Positions 17,186 through 25,707 of a stretch of DNA of 64,000 bases are shown here, one piece after another. The number at the start of each line of letters is the position of its first letter. The first letter of the stretch is position 1. The notes under the pieces are model-generated. The model was not told the origin of the DNA and made no database searches. It worked only from the letters and a program-made list of their open reading frames with translations. This stretch comes from Paludicola sp. MB14-C6 (GTDB lineage: Bacteria; Bacillota; Clostridia; Oscillospirales; Ruminococcaceae), in assembly GCF_030908625.1 (NCBI RefSeq), contig NZ_CP133133.1, forward strand, positions 2,873,906 through 2,937,905. The letters are read 5' to 3'. A program made the position numbers and the translations under genes.

Positions 17186-17581
17186 ATGACAAGACATCAG
17201 ATGCGCCAATCTGCTTTTATTCTTACTTTCGAGCGTATTTTTAATACGGGTTCAATTGATGAAATCGTTGAATTAGCAAAAGAATGTGGCAACATTGAAA
17301 TTGACAATTCTGTAATTACATTATTTAAAGGGGTAGATGAAAATAAAGAGGTGATTGATAGCGAAATTTCAAAACATTTAAAGAAATGGTCTATCAGTCG
17401 TATTTCAAAAGTTTCTCTTGCTGTTTTAAGAGTGGCAATGTATGAAATCATGTTCTCTAACGATATGGATATTGATATTATTATCAGTGAAGCGGTTAAA
17501 ATTGCTCAAACATTTACATTGAAAGATGATGTTGCTTTTGTAAACGGAGTTCTTTCATCTGTAGCTAAGGAACGCAAATAA
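17186..17581 (+). CDS. nusB: Transcription antitermination factor NusB
   Basis: NusB joins the rRNA antitermination complex with NusE(S10). The 131-residue all-helical protein begins TRHQMRQSAFILTFERIF, a typical NusB N-terminus, and has the family's C-terminal LAVLRVAMYEIMFSNDMD and INEAV-like IISEAVKIAQTF, then DDVAFVNGVLSSV. It ends 1 nt before the start of the following TsaD-like gene, indicating a tight operon. Confidence 0.94.
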   Translation: MTRHQMRQSAFILTFERIFNTGSIDEIVELAKECGNIEIDNSVITLFKGVDENKEVIDSEISKHLKKWSISRISKVSLAVLRVAMYEIMFSNDMDIDIIISEAVKIAQTFTLKDDVAFVNGVLSSVAKERK

Positions 17582-17582
17582 A

Positions 17583-18530
17583 ATGGCTTATTATCTTGGA
17601 ATCGATACAAGCAATTATACCTCTTCTGTTAGCTTATTTCATAGTAATACCAATCAAATTGTCATGCAAAAACGTCTTTTACCGGTTGCTTCCAATGCCG
17701 TTGGGTTGCGTCAAAGTGATGCAGTTTTTGCTCATGTAAAACAACTACACCATCTAATTGAAGAGTTGTTTCGTGAACAAAAATATCCAATCAAGGCGGT
17801 CGGCGTTTCCACTCGTCCACGCTCAGTAGAAGGTTCTTATATGCCCGCTTTTTTAGTCGGAGATTTAGTAGCTTCTTCTATTGCAAGCGTATTGGGTGTG
17901 AAAAAATACGAATGCTCTCATCAAGAGGGACATATTGTAGCAGCTTTATACAGTGCGTCTGCAATTGATTTACTAAATAATAAATTCTTAGCATTTCATG
18001 TATCAGGTGGAACGACAGAATGTTTATTGGTAGAACCAAAGAATAACCTGTTTGATGTTACTTTAATTGCAAAAACGCTCGATTTAAACGCAGGTCAATT
18101 AATTGATCGAGTTGGAGTTATGCTAGGTTTGCAATTTCCATGTGGAAAAGCCTTAACTGAATTAGCATTACAATGCAATAAAAAATTTAAGATAAAACCG
18201 ACCCTAAAAGGTCACGATATTCATTTGTCCGGTGTGCAAAACCAATGTGAAACCATGTATCAAAAAGGTGTTTCCAAAGAAGAAATCGCTCGCTATGTAA
18301 TTGAATATATCAAATCTTCTTTAGAAGCAATGACCAAAGGGGTACAAGAACAATACGGACAACTTCCTTTGCTATATGCCGGAGGAGTTATGTCTAATAC
18401 AATTATAAAAGAGTACATGAGCAACAATTATAACGGACTATTTGCTAGTCCTGAATTTTCAGCAGATAACGCTGCTGGGGTATCTATCATTACAGCAATA
18501 AAGGATAATGAAAATGGACAATGCAATTAG
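17583..18530 (+). CDS. TsaD-like (Gcp/Kae1 superfamily) paralogue
   Basis: The 315-residue ASKHA-fold protein is related to TsaD, which makes t6A in tRNA. Motifs are LGIDTSNYTSS at the N-terminus, metal-binding SHQEGHI near residue 116, FHVSGGTTE near 140, and the C-terminal YAGGVMSN and SADNAAGV. The differences from canonical TsaD (ETSCDET becomes DTSNYTS; SGGHT becomes SGGTT) show it is the second, shorter family found between nusB and xseA in many Clostridia, not the housekeeping TsaD. Substrate and role are unknown. It overlaps xseA by 17 nt. Confidence 0.8.
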   Translation: MAYYLGIDTSNYTSSVSLFHSNTNQIVMQKRLLPVASNAVGLRQSDAVFAHVKQLHHLIEELFREQKYPIKAVGVSTRPRSVEGSYMPAFLVGDLVASSIASVLGVKKYECSHQEGHIVAALYSASAIDLLNNKFLAFHVSGGTTECLLVEPKNNLFDVTLIAKTLDLNAGQLIDRVGVMLGLQFPCGKALTELALQCNKKFKIKPTLKGHDIHLSGVQNQCETMYQKGVSKEEIARYVIEYIKSSLEAMTKGVQEQYGQLPLLYAGGVMSNTIIKEYMSNNYNGLFASPEFSADNAAGVSIITAIKDNENGQCN

Positions 18531-19713
18531 TGTTTCACAATTGAATCGATATATAAAAGATTTGATTTCAAGTGACGGAAATCTTCGTAATATCACGTTA
18601 AAGGGTGAAATTTCGAATTTCACAAATCATATTAAGACAGGCCATTTTTATTTCACATTAAAAGATAATGCTTCTTCTATTAAAACAATCATGTTCAAAG
18701 GAAATGCAAGTAAAGTAAAGTTTGATGTGGAAAATGGTATGAATGTTATTGTAACGGGTAGTGTTCAGGTGTTTGAACGTGATGGAGCTTATCAATTTTA
18801 TTGTGATACGCTTGAGCCCGATGGAATTGGAGCATTGTATTTAGCTTTTGAACAACTCAAGCAAAAGCTAGCTGCAAAAGGACTTTTTGATGAAGCGCAT
18901 AAAAAGCCGATACCAACCATGCCTCAAAAAATCGGTATTGTTACTTCTAAAACGGGTGCCGCATTACAAGATATATTAAATATCTTAACAAGGCGTTATC
19001 CGCTTGGTACTGTTGTGTTAATTCCTGCGTTAGTACAAGGTGAAAATGCACCGGATTCGATTGTTTCGGGAATTCAAATTGCTGAGCAAACTGACGATAT
19101 TGATGTTTTGATAGTTGGCCGTGGTGGCGGCTCAATTGAGGACCTTTGGGCTTTTAATGATGAAAAAGTAGCAATGGCTATTTATGAATGCAAAATTCCA
19201 ATCATCTCTGCTGTTGGCCATGAGATTGATTTTACCATATCTGATTTTGTTGCTGATTTAAGGGCACCAACTCCTTCTGCAGCGGCAGAGCTTTGTGCCC
19301 CTGATATTTCTCAGCTTTATAAACAAATTGAAACGCTATCTGCTTATTTCGATCGCTATACAGTCAATAATTTAAAGGCTCGGTTTGATGGCTTGAAAGC
19401 ATCTTATCAAAGGCTTGTAACGCTTTCACCATCCAATAAAATTGCACAAGGTGAGCAAGAGCTCCAAGCAAAGGTTCAGCGTTTGACGCTTGCTATGGAT
19501 AATATCCAAACGCATTGTGAACAACGATACCATAAAGATGTTTCTATGTTAGAGGCTTTAAGCCCTTTAAAAGTTATCACAAGGGGATATTCTATTACAT
19601 ACTCCGAAAAAGGACTTGTATCATCAATAGATGAAATACAAAAAGGGGAAAGAATAATTACCAAATTGCGTGATGGCGAAATAATATCTGCAGTACAAGA
19701 TATAAATAAATAG
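18514..19713 (+). CDS. xseA: Exodeoxyribonuclease VII large subunit
   Basis: XseA is the catalytic subunit of exonuclease VII, which degrades single-stranded DNA. The 399-residue protein has an N-terminal OB fold (ISVSQLNRYIK, then LKGEISNF), the catalytic domain with KKPIPTMPQKIGIVTSKTGAA-type signature (shortened), DVLIVGRGGGSIEDLWAFN near residue 198 and AVGHEIDFT near 233. A coiled C-terminal region ends DGEIISAV. ATG at 18514 is preferred to ATG at 18508 because AAAGGA (18500-18505) is correctly spaced from it. It overlaps the TsaD-like gene. Confidence 0.95.
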   Translation: MDNAISVSQLNRYIKDLISSDGNLRNITLKGEISNFTNHIKTGHFYFTLKDNASSIKTIMFKGNASKVKFDVENGMNVIVTGSVQVFERDGAYQFYCDTLEPDGIGALYLAFEQLKQKLAAKGLFDEAHKKPIPTMPQKIGIVTSKTGAALQDILNILTRRYPLGTVVLIPALVQGENAPDSIVSGIQIAEQTDDIDVLIVGRGGGSIEDLWAFNDEKVAMAIYECKIPIISAVGHEIDFTISDFVADLRAPTPSAAAELCAPDISQLYKQIETLSAYFDRYTVNNLKARFDGLKASYQRLVTLSPSNKIAQGEQELQAKVQRLTLAMDNIQTHCEQRYHKDVSMLEALSPLKVITRGYSITYSEKGLVSSIDEIQKGERIITKLRDGEIISAVQDINK

Positions 19714-19811
19714 TTACGTGAATCAATGCAAAATAAGAGTTTGCTTATAATGATTACGATAAAAATTTCAGTATATTTACCGTTTAATATATAAACAGGA
19801 AGGATATTATA

Positions 19812-20009
19812 ATGGAAGAATTGACATTTGAAAAAGCATTGTTGCAGCTTGAAGAGTTGATTACCAGCTTGGAAAAAGGCGAATTATCCTTAGAGCAATC
19901 GATTCAAGTTTACGAACAAGGCGTAAAATTAACTGCATTTTGTAATAAAGAGTTAAAAACTGCGAAGTTAAAAATAGAAGAATTGAAAGCTGAGAGTAAA
20001 AGTGAGTAA
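19812..20009 (+). CDS. xseB: Exodeoxyribonuclease VII small subunit
   Basis: The 65-residue helical protein carries the XseB signature: LTFEKALLQLEELI, LEKGELSLEQSI, then YEQGVKLTAFCNKEL. It follows xseA by 98 bp and overlaps the ispA start by 8 nt. AGGAAGGAT precedes the ATG. Confidence 0.95.
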   Translation: MEELTFEKALLQLEELITSLEKGELSLEQSIQVYEQGVKLTAFCNKELKTAKLKIEELKAESKSE

Positions 20010-20892
20010 TTACGAACAAACAACAAATCAATACAGGGACATGATTAACACTGCATTAGAAAGCTATATTATACCGACGGGTGAAGAATATGATGTTGTG
20101 AAACAAGCAATGCTATATTCTTTGAGTGCTGGTGGAAAACGAATCCGTCCTATTTTAGTGTTGGAATTTTGTAAAGTGAATGGCGGCGATATTGAAAAAG
20201 CTTTACCGTTTGCGTGTGCAATTGAAATGATTCATTGCTATAGCTTAATCCATGATGATCTTCCTTGTATGGATGATGATGACATGAGACGGGGACAACC
20301 TTCTTGTCATAAAAAATTTGGAGAGGCCAATGCGTTACTGGCAGGTGATGCGTTGTTAACGCTTGCATTTGAAACAATTGCTTCTGCATGGAGTTCCGGT
20401 ATGCAATCACCGCAAGCTTGTATTAAAGCTGTTAAAGTACTTTCGAATCATGCGGGAATGGATGGCATGGTAGGTGGTCAAGTAATTGATTTACAAAATG
20501 AAGGAAAACTGATTTCCGAACAAACTTTGCATCAATTACATGCTAAAAAAACGGGAGCCTTAATTACAGCTGCTTGTGAGTTAGGCGCAATTGCTGCCGA
20601 AGTATCTTCTGATATTCAGAAGAAATGTGCTGAATATGGAAAGCAACTCGGTTTTGCATTTCAAATAGTTGATGATATTTTAGATGTAATCGGTGATGAA
20701 AAGGCGCTAGGTAAGCCAATCGGAAGCGATGCTGAAAATCAAAAAACTACTTTTGTTTCCCTTTATGGATTGGAAAGCGCAAAAGAAATTGCATATAAAA
20801 CAACCGAACAAGCATTGCAACAGTTATCTGAGTTTCGTGGGAATCAATATTTAATCGAGCTAACAAATAAGTTATTGAATAGAACATACTAA
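20002..20892 (+). CDS. ispA: Polyprenyl (farnesyl/geranyl) diphosphate synthase
   Basis: This trans-prenyltransferase condenses IPP with allylic diphosphates to give FPP/GGPP for bactoprenol and quinone synthesis. The 296-residue protein has GGKRIRPIL near residue 38, the first Asp-rich motif HDDLPCMDDDDMRRG near 78, the GQVIDL segment near 157, and the second Asp-rich motif VDDILDVIGD near 223. It starts with GTG inside the end of xseB. With dxs 650 bp downstream it forms a local isoprenoid group. Chain length cannot be read with certainty. Confidence 0.93.
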   Translation: MSNYEQTTNQYRDMINTALESYIIPTGEEYDVVKQAMLYSLSAGGKRIRPILVLEFCKVNGGDIEKALPFACAIEMIHCYSLIHDDLPCMDDDDMRRGQPSCHKKFGEANALLAGDALLTLAFETIASAWSSGMQSPQACIKAVKVLSNHAGMDGMVGGQVIDLQNEGKLISEQTLHQLHAKKTGALITAACELGAIAAEVSSDIQKKCAEYGKQLGFAFQIVDDILDVIGDEKALGKPIGSDAENQKTTFVSLYGLESAKEIAYKTTEQALQQLSEFRGNQYLIELTNKLLNRTY

Positions 20893-20913
20893 TCTCATAC
20901 TTGGAGGTAAAGC

Positions 20914-21381
20914 ATGACAAAAATAAGTGATTTGTTTAGTAACTATGTGTTGAATGTAGCGGTGATATCTTGGATTTCAGCACAGGTAATTAAAACATTA
21001 TTAAATCTAATTACAACAAAGAAGATGGATTTGGAACGTCTATTCGGTGCAGGCGGTATGCCAAGTGCCCATTCTGCATCAGTTTGTGGATTAACAATTG
21101 CTGTTTCTAAAACAGTTGGATTTGCATCACCTTTATTTGCAATTTCGTTTTTACTTTCTGCAATCGTTATGTATGATGCAATGGGAGTAAGGCGAGCTGC
21201 AGGCGAACATGCTAAAGTTATCAATTTAATTGTCAAAAAAAACAATGAGAGTAAAGGCGAAGCTATCTATATTCCAAAGAATAAGAATCAGCTGAAAGAA
21301 TTTTTAGGTCATACTCCTCTTGAAGTTATGGGTGGCGCTATGCTTGGCATCTTAGTTGCAATTCTTATTCCGGTTTACTAA
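20914..21381 (+). CDS. Divergent PAP2-family (DUF212) membrane protein
   Basis: A 155-residue protein with about four hydrophobic segments belonging to the YuiD-like DUF212 family, distantly related to acid phosphatase/vanadium haloperoxidase (PAP2). Motifs are GGMPSAHSASVCGL near residue 49 and VMYDAMGVRRAAGEHA near 88, with FLGHTPLEVMGGAMLGI at the C-terminus. In PAP2 enzymes the SAHS histidine helps phosphate binding, so a lipid phosphatase role is possible. Between ispA and dxs it may act on prenyl phosphates, but that is inference from position only. Confidence 0.88.
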   Translation: MTKISDLFSNYVLNVAVISWISAQVIKTLLNLITTKKMDLERLFGAGGMPSAHSASVCGLTIAVSKTVGFASPLFAISFLLSAIVMYDAMGVRRAAGEHAKVINLIVKKNNESKGEAIYIPKNKNQLKEFLGHTPLEVMGGAMLGILVAILIPVY

Positions 21382-21543
21382 CATAACTGGTTCGATAAAT
21401 AATTATGTTTTTGTGGGGAAAAACTCCATTTTATAAAATCAAGTGAATGTTGCTGTATATCGGCAAGTGCTTACTTGTTTTCGTTATATTTATAACATAG
21501 AAGCGCTATTGAAAGAAAAGGGCGTTAAAATGATGGAGGATTA

Positions 21544-23391
21544 ATGGAATATAAACTTTTAAATCATATTAATACACCGGATGATTTGAAAAAGCTTTCA
21601 AAAGAGCAGCTTGTACCTTTATGCGAAGAAATTCGAGGATTTTTGTTGGAATCGGTATCTCAAACAGGTGGACATTTAGCCTCAAATTTGGGAACGGTTG
21701 AGTTAACAGTTGCCTTGCACAAGGTATTTCAGTCACCGGAAGATAAAATAGTTTTTGATGTAGGACATCAATGTTACACCCATAAGCTTTTAACTAATCG
21801 TAAAGAGCAATTTGTTTCTTTGAGGCAAAAGGGTGGAATTTCCGGCTTTCCAAAGCCAAAAGAAAGTGAGCACGATGCCTTTATTGCAGGACATAGCTCT
21901 ACTTCAATTTCTGCTGCTTTGGGAATTGCAAAAGCGTTACAAATTCAAGGCAAATCAAACCATGCAATTGCAGTAATCGGTGATGGCGCATTTACAGGCG
22001 GAGAAGCGTACGAAGCGTTAAATAACGCTGGAAGAAGTGGTACCAACTTAATTTTAATATTAAATCATAATGATATGTCCATTTCAAAAAATGTTGGTGC
22101 ATTTGCTCGTTATCTTGCAACAATTCGTGCAAGACCGGGTTACTTAAATTTAAAATCAACTATCGAAAAGATATTACTTCATACTCCGTTAATCGGAAAA
22201 CCAATACGCAATTGGTTAGAAAGCTCCAAATCAATGTTAAAAACTTTGATTTATCGCTCTACGTTTTTTGAAGAGCTTGGCTTTAGCTATTTAGGCCCAA
22301 CTGACGGTCATGACATAGAAGAACTTATTTTGGTATTAAGGCGTGCAAAAGAACTGCAAAGACCTGTACTGATTCAAGTTGAAACAATAAAAGGAAAAGG
22401 CTATCCGTTTGCGGAAGAAAATCCGGGGGCATATCATGCGACAGCGACGTTTGATCCGTCTGTTGGTAGTGATGATTCTATAAACGAAGATACCTATTCT
22501 TTTGTTTCCGGAATGACAATTAAGCAAGTTGCTGATGAAGATAATCGTATTTGCGCAATTACTGCGGCAATGAAATATGCAACAGGCTTACAAAATTTTT
22601 ATCAAGCACATAAAGAACGATTTTTTGATGTTGGTATTGCTGAGCAACACGCAGTAACCTTTGCTGGTGGACTTGCAAGTCAAGGAATGATACCTGTTTT
22701 TGCGGTGTATTCAAGTTTCTTGCAACGTGGTTACGACCAAATAATCCATGATATATCAATTGAACAACAACACGTTGTATTGGCAATTGATAGAGCAGGT
22801 ATTGTCGGAGAAGATGGTGAAACCCATCAAGGCATATTTGATACTGCATATTTAAATCATATACCAAACGTAAAGGTGTATTCACCTGAAGGCTACGAAG
22901 AAACTTCACTTTGTATGCAAAAAGCGATTACAGAAGATCAAGGTGTGGTTGCTGTTCGCTACCCAAGAGGAAGCGCAAAAGTAACGCATACTTTTTTACC
23001 TACTACTGAATATGAACACAAACAAAATGGAAATGATACGCTTGTTATTTCTTATGGAAGAATGACTTCTAATTGTTTTGACGCAGTGCAAGAGCTAAAT
23101 CAGCAAGGAAATAATATATCACTGCTAAAGCTCACTCAAATTATTCCGTTAGATACTAAGGTAATCAGTATTGCAAACGAATATAAAAATGTATACTTTG
23201 TTGAAGAAGCAATTCAAACAGGCGGCATTGCCGAACATTTTGGTGCGTTATTATTAGAACAAGGCTATAAAGGCAGCTACCATATTCGAGCAATTGAATC
23301 GTTTGTTCCACAAAGCAGCGTAAATGAGGCGTTTGTTTCTTTGGGGCTTGATAAAGATTCCATAAAAGAATGGATAATAAACGCAAAATAG
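21544..23391 (+). CDS. dxs: 1-deoxy-D-xylulose-5-phosphate synthase
   Basis: Dxs is the thiamine-diphosphate enzyme that joins pyruvate and glyceraldehyde 3-phosphate in the first step of the MEP pathway. The 615-residue protein shows QTGGHLASNLGTVELT near residue 40, DVGHQCYTHK near 75, the ThDP/Mg site GDGAFTGGEAYEALNNAG near 148, GPTDGHD near 254 and the transketolase-like half with FFDVGIAEQHAVTFAGGLA near 360 (shortened). GGAGGATTA precedes the ATG by 5 nt. The 162-bp gap upstream shows no clear promoter. Confidence 0.96.
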   Translation: MEYKLLNHINTPDDLKKLSKEQLVPLCEEIRGFLLESVSQTGGHLASNLGTVELTVALHKVFQSPEDKIVFDVGHQCYTHKLLTNRKEQFVSLRQKGGISGFPKPKESEHDAFIAGHSSTSISAALGIAKALQIQGKSNHAIAVIGDGAFTGGEAYEALNNAGRSGTNLILILNHNDMSISKNVGAFARYLATIRARPGYLNLKSTIEKILLHTPLIGKPIRNWLESSKSMLKTLIYRSTFFEELGFSYLGPTDGHDIEELILVLRRAKELQRPVLIQVETIKGKGYPFAEENPGAYHATATFDPSVGSDDSINEDTYSFVSGMTIKQVADEDNRICAITAAMKYATGLQNFYQAHKERFFDVGIAEQHAVTFAGGLASQGMIPVFAVYSSFLQRGYDQIIHDISIEQQHVVLAIDRAGIVGEDGETHQGIFDTAYLNHIPNVKVYSPEGYEETSLCMQKAITEDQGVVAVRYPRGSAKVTHTFLPTTEYEHKQNGNDTLVISYGRMTSNCFDAVQELNQQGNNISLLKLTQIIPLDTKVISIANEYKNVYFVEEAIQTGGIAEHFGALLLEQGYKGSYHIRAIESFVPQSSVNEAFVSLGLDKDSIKEWIINAK

Positions 23392-23414
23392 AAGATTGAA
23401 ATAGGAGCAATAAA

Positions 23415-24218
23415 GTGGTTGAAAAGAAAAGATTAGATCTATTACTTGTTGAAAAAGGACTATGCGAAAGCAGAGAAAAAGCAAAAGCATTGATAATGTC
23501 AGGAAATGTTTTTATAGGAAATGAGCGTTGCGATAAAGCAGGAATGACAGTTTTAGCCGATTCCGAAATTGAGCTGAAAGGCAGCTTAAAATATGTCAGC
23601 CGTGGGGGGCTCAAACTGGAAAAGGCAATCGATTTATATCAATTGGATTTAACAGGTAAGGTATGTATGGATATTGGTGCATCTACGGGAGGGTTTACCG
23701 ACTGTATGTTACAAAACGGTGCATCAAAAGTTTTTTCCGTAGACGTTGGATATGGTCAGCTTGCTTGGAGCTTGCGTACAGATGAACGTGTTGTCAATAT
23801 GGAACGTACCAATATTCGATATGTAACAGATGAACAGATAAAAACAAAGTTAGATTTTGCTTCTATAGATGTGTCTTTTATTTCATTAACTTTAGTGCTT
23901 CCAGTTTTATCAAAGCTAATCAATGATAATGGACAAGGATTATGTTTGGTGAAGCCACAATTTGAAGCAGGAAAAGAAAAAGTCGGTAAAAAGGGCGTTG
24001 TGCGTGAATTATCCACTCATATTGAAGTGTGTAAAAAAATATATGATTTTCTTCCTACTTGCGGATTTTCTTTAATTGGAGCAACGTTTTCTCCTATTAA
24101 AGGTCCTGAGGGGAATATTGAATACTTGTATTATATTCAAAAATCAGAAGAAGGACATAAGCTATCTTTTGATGAAGTTGAAACTATGGTGAAATGCTCT
24201 CATGATAGTTTAAAATAA
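23415..24218 (+). CDS. tlyA: TlyA-family rRNA 2'-O-methyltransferase / hemolysin-like
   Basis: The 267-residue protein has an N-terminal S4 RNA-binding domain (KKRLDLLLVEKGLCESREKA, split: KRLDLLLVEKG) and an FtsJ-type SAM methyltransferase domain with MDIGASTGGFTDCML near residue 79 and VKPQFEAGKEKVGKKG near 179. TlyA 2'-O-methylates 16S/23S rRNA C residues in mycobacteria; in Firmicutes the gene sits between dxs and nadK, as here. GTG start with AGGAGC upstream. Target in this organism is inferred. Confidence 0.92.
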   Translation: MVEKKRLDLLLVEKGLCESREKAKALIMSGNVFIGNERCDKAGMTVLADSEIELKGSLKYVSRGGLKLEKAIDLYQLDLTGKVCMDIGASTGGFTDCMLQNGASKVFSVDVGYGQLAWSLRTDERVVNMERTNIRYVTDEQIKTKLDFASIDVSFISLTLVLPVLSKLINDNGQGLCLVKPQFEAGKEKVGKKGVVRELSTHIEVCKKIYDFLPTCGFSLIGATFSPIKGPEGNIEYLYYIQKSEEGHKLSFDEVETMVKCSHDSLK

Positions 24219-24251
24219 CAATATTATTGATTCAAAATAGGGGTGAACTAG

Positions 24252-25151
24252 TTGAAAGCATTTCTTATGCCAAATTTGGACAAGCCAAATGCACAAAAAT
24301 GTACGCAAAGAGTAATTTCCAAGTTAATCGAATACAATATCATGCCAACAATTGATAATCGATACCGTCATTTTTTTGAAGGAGATGAAGACTTTCCGAA
24401 TACGGAAGTTGAATTTTTGGATTTTTACACAGCAATTTATAGCACAGATGTTGTGATAGCAATCGGTGGTGATGGTACGATTATTCATAGTGCAAAGCAT
24501 GCAGTAGCATATGATAAACCGTTGCTGGGAATTAACGTTGGCAGGCTTGGCTTTATGGCTGGATTAGAAATGTCAGAACTACACTTATTGAAACATTTAG
24601 TAGAACAAGATTATACGATTGAAAACAGAATGATGCTAAGATGCTTGCATTATACGGAAGAAGCAGTAAATGAATATCTTGCGTTAAACGATGTGGTGAT
24701 TTCCAATGGAGCTTTATCAAGAATTATTGATCTTGAAGTGCTGTGTAATGATAATCCTGTAGCATCATATCGAGCGGATGGAGTCATTTTTGCAACACCT
24801 ACAGGTTCTACAGCATATGCACTTTCAGCGGGTGGGCCAATTGTCGAACCGGCGCTTAACAGTATTTCTATGACACCAATTTGTCCCCATTCCTTAGTTG
24901 AAAGAACGGTTATTTTTTCAGATGATAAAGTCTTGATGGCGCGTAGCTGCGTATATAATAGACATCCTATTTATATTACGATAGATGGTGAACAAGGCGC
25001 AAAACTTGAGAAAAATGATTTTCTTGAAATCATGAGAAGCCCTCAAACAGTGAAGCTGATTAACCTGAACAAAAAGCAATTTTATGAAGTATTAGATCAA
25101 AAATTTAAATTGCATAACAACGAACCCGTAAATGGCAACTATTTAATATAA
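24252..25151 (+). CDS. nadK: NAD kinase
   Basis: NadK phosphorylates NAD to NADP. The 299-residue protein has the invariant GGDGTIIHSA near residue 77, GINVGRLGFMA near 96, LALNDVVISNG near 142, and RADGVIFATPTGSTAYALSAGGP near 175 (split: ATPTGSTAY). The start is a TTG at 24252, with AGGGGTGA ending 6 nt upstream; no better ATG exists near the family N-terminus. It lies between tlyA and argR in the conserved tlyA-nadK-argR-recN order. Confidence 0.94.
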   Translation: MKAFLMPNLDKPNAQKCTQRVISKLIEYNIMPTIDNRYRHFFEGDEDFPNTEVEFLDFYTAIYSTDVVIAIGGDGTIIHSAKHAVAYDKPLLGINVGRLGFMAGLEMSELHLLKHLVEQDYTIENRMMLRCLHYTEEAVNEYLALNDVVISNGALSRIIDLEVLCNDNPVASYRADGVIFATPTGSTAYALSAGGPIVEPALNSISMTPICPHSLVERTVIFSDDKVLMARSCVYNRHPIYITIDGEQGAKLEKNDFLEIMRSPQTVKLINLNKKQFYEVLDQKFKLHNNEPVNGNYLI

Positions 25152-25190
25152 TACATTCTTTCAAATTACTTGGAAAGGAACGAACAGATT

Positions 25191-25646
25191 ATGAAAACAA
25201 GGCGACATAAGGTGATATTAGATATCATTGACAAACAAGAAATCTATACACAAGAAGGCTTGCTTGAGCAATTGAAGCTAGCTGGATATGATGTAACGCA
25301 AGCTACTGTTTCTCGTGACATTAAAACACTTGACTTAGTAAAAACAATGACAGAAACAGGAAAATATCGTTATACGCAAAGATTAGATTATATTACAAAG
25401 AAGAATTCGATTAAATTTAAATCTGTGTTTTTGGAAGCAACGGTATCTGTGGATTATGCATTAAACACAGTTGTATTAAAATGCCATGTTGGAATGGCGA
25501 ATGCAGCTTGCGCTGCATTGGATACAATGCATCTAGAAGATGTAGTTGGTACATTAGCAGGAGACGATACCATTTTTATTTTAATGAGAACGGAAAATTC
25601 TGCGAAGAGATTAGTAGAAAAAATATTGGAGATGCTTGAAAAATAG
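25191..25646 (+). CDS. argR: Arginine repressor ArgR/AhrC
   Basis: ArgR is the arginine-binding hexameric regulator of arginine metabolism. The 151-residue product has an N-terminal winged helix (KTRRHKVILDII, TQATVSRDIKTLDLVK) and a C-terminal oligomerisation/ligand domain with VLKCHVGMANAACAALD and GTLAGDDTIFILMR, including the Asp-Asp pair that contacts arginine. The frame is open from a TTG at 25170, but the ATG at 25191 is preferred because GGAAAGGA lies upstream and the length becomes typical. Confidence 0.94.
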   Translation: MKTRRHKVILDIIDKQEIYTQEGLLEQLKLAGYDVTQATVSRDIKTLDLVKTMTETGKYRYTQRLDYITKKNSIKFKSVFLEATVSVDYALNTVVLKCHVGMANAACAALDTMHLEDVVGTLAGDDTIFILMRTENSAKRLVEKILEMLEK

Positions 25647-25707
25647 GCGTTCCTAGTGACACGACAGAATAGCGGAATGGCATCAAATGAAAGGATTGGT
25701 CACAATT

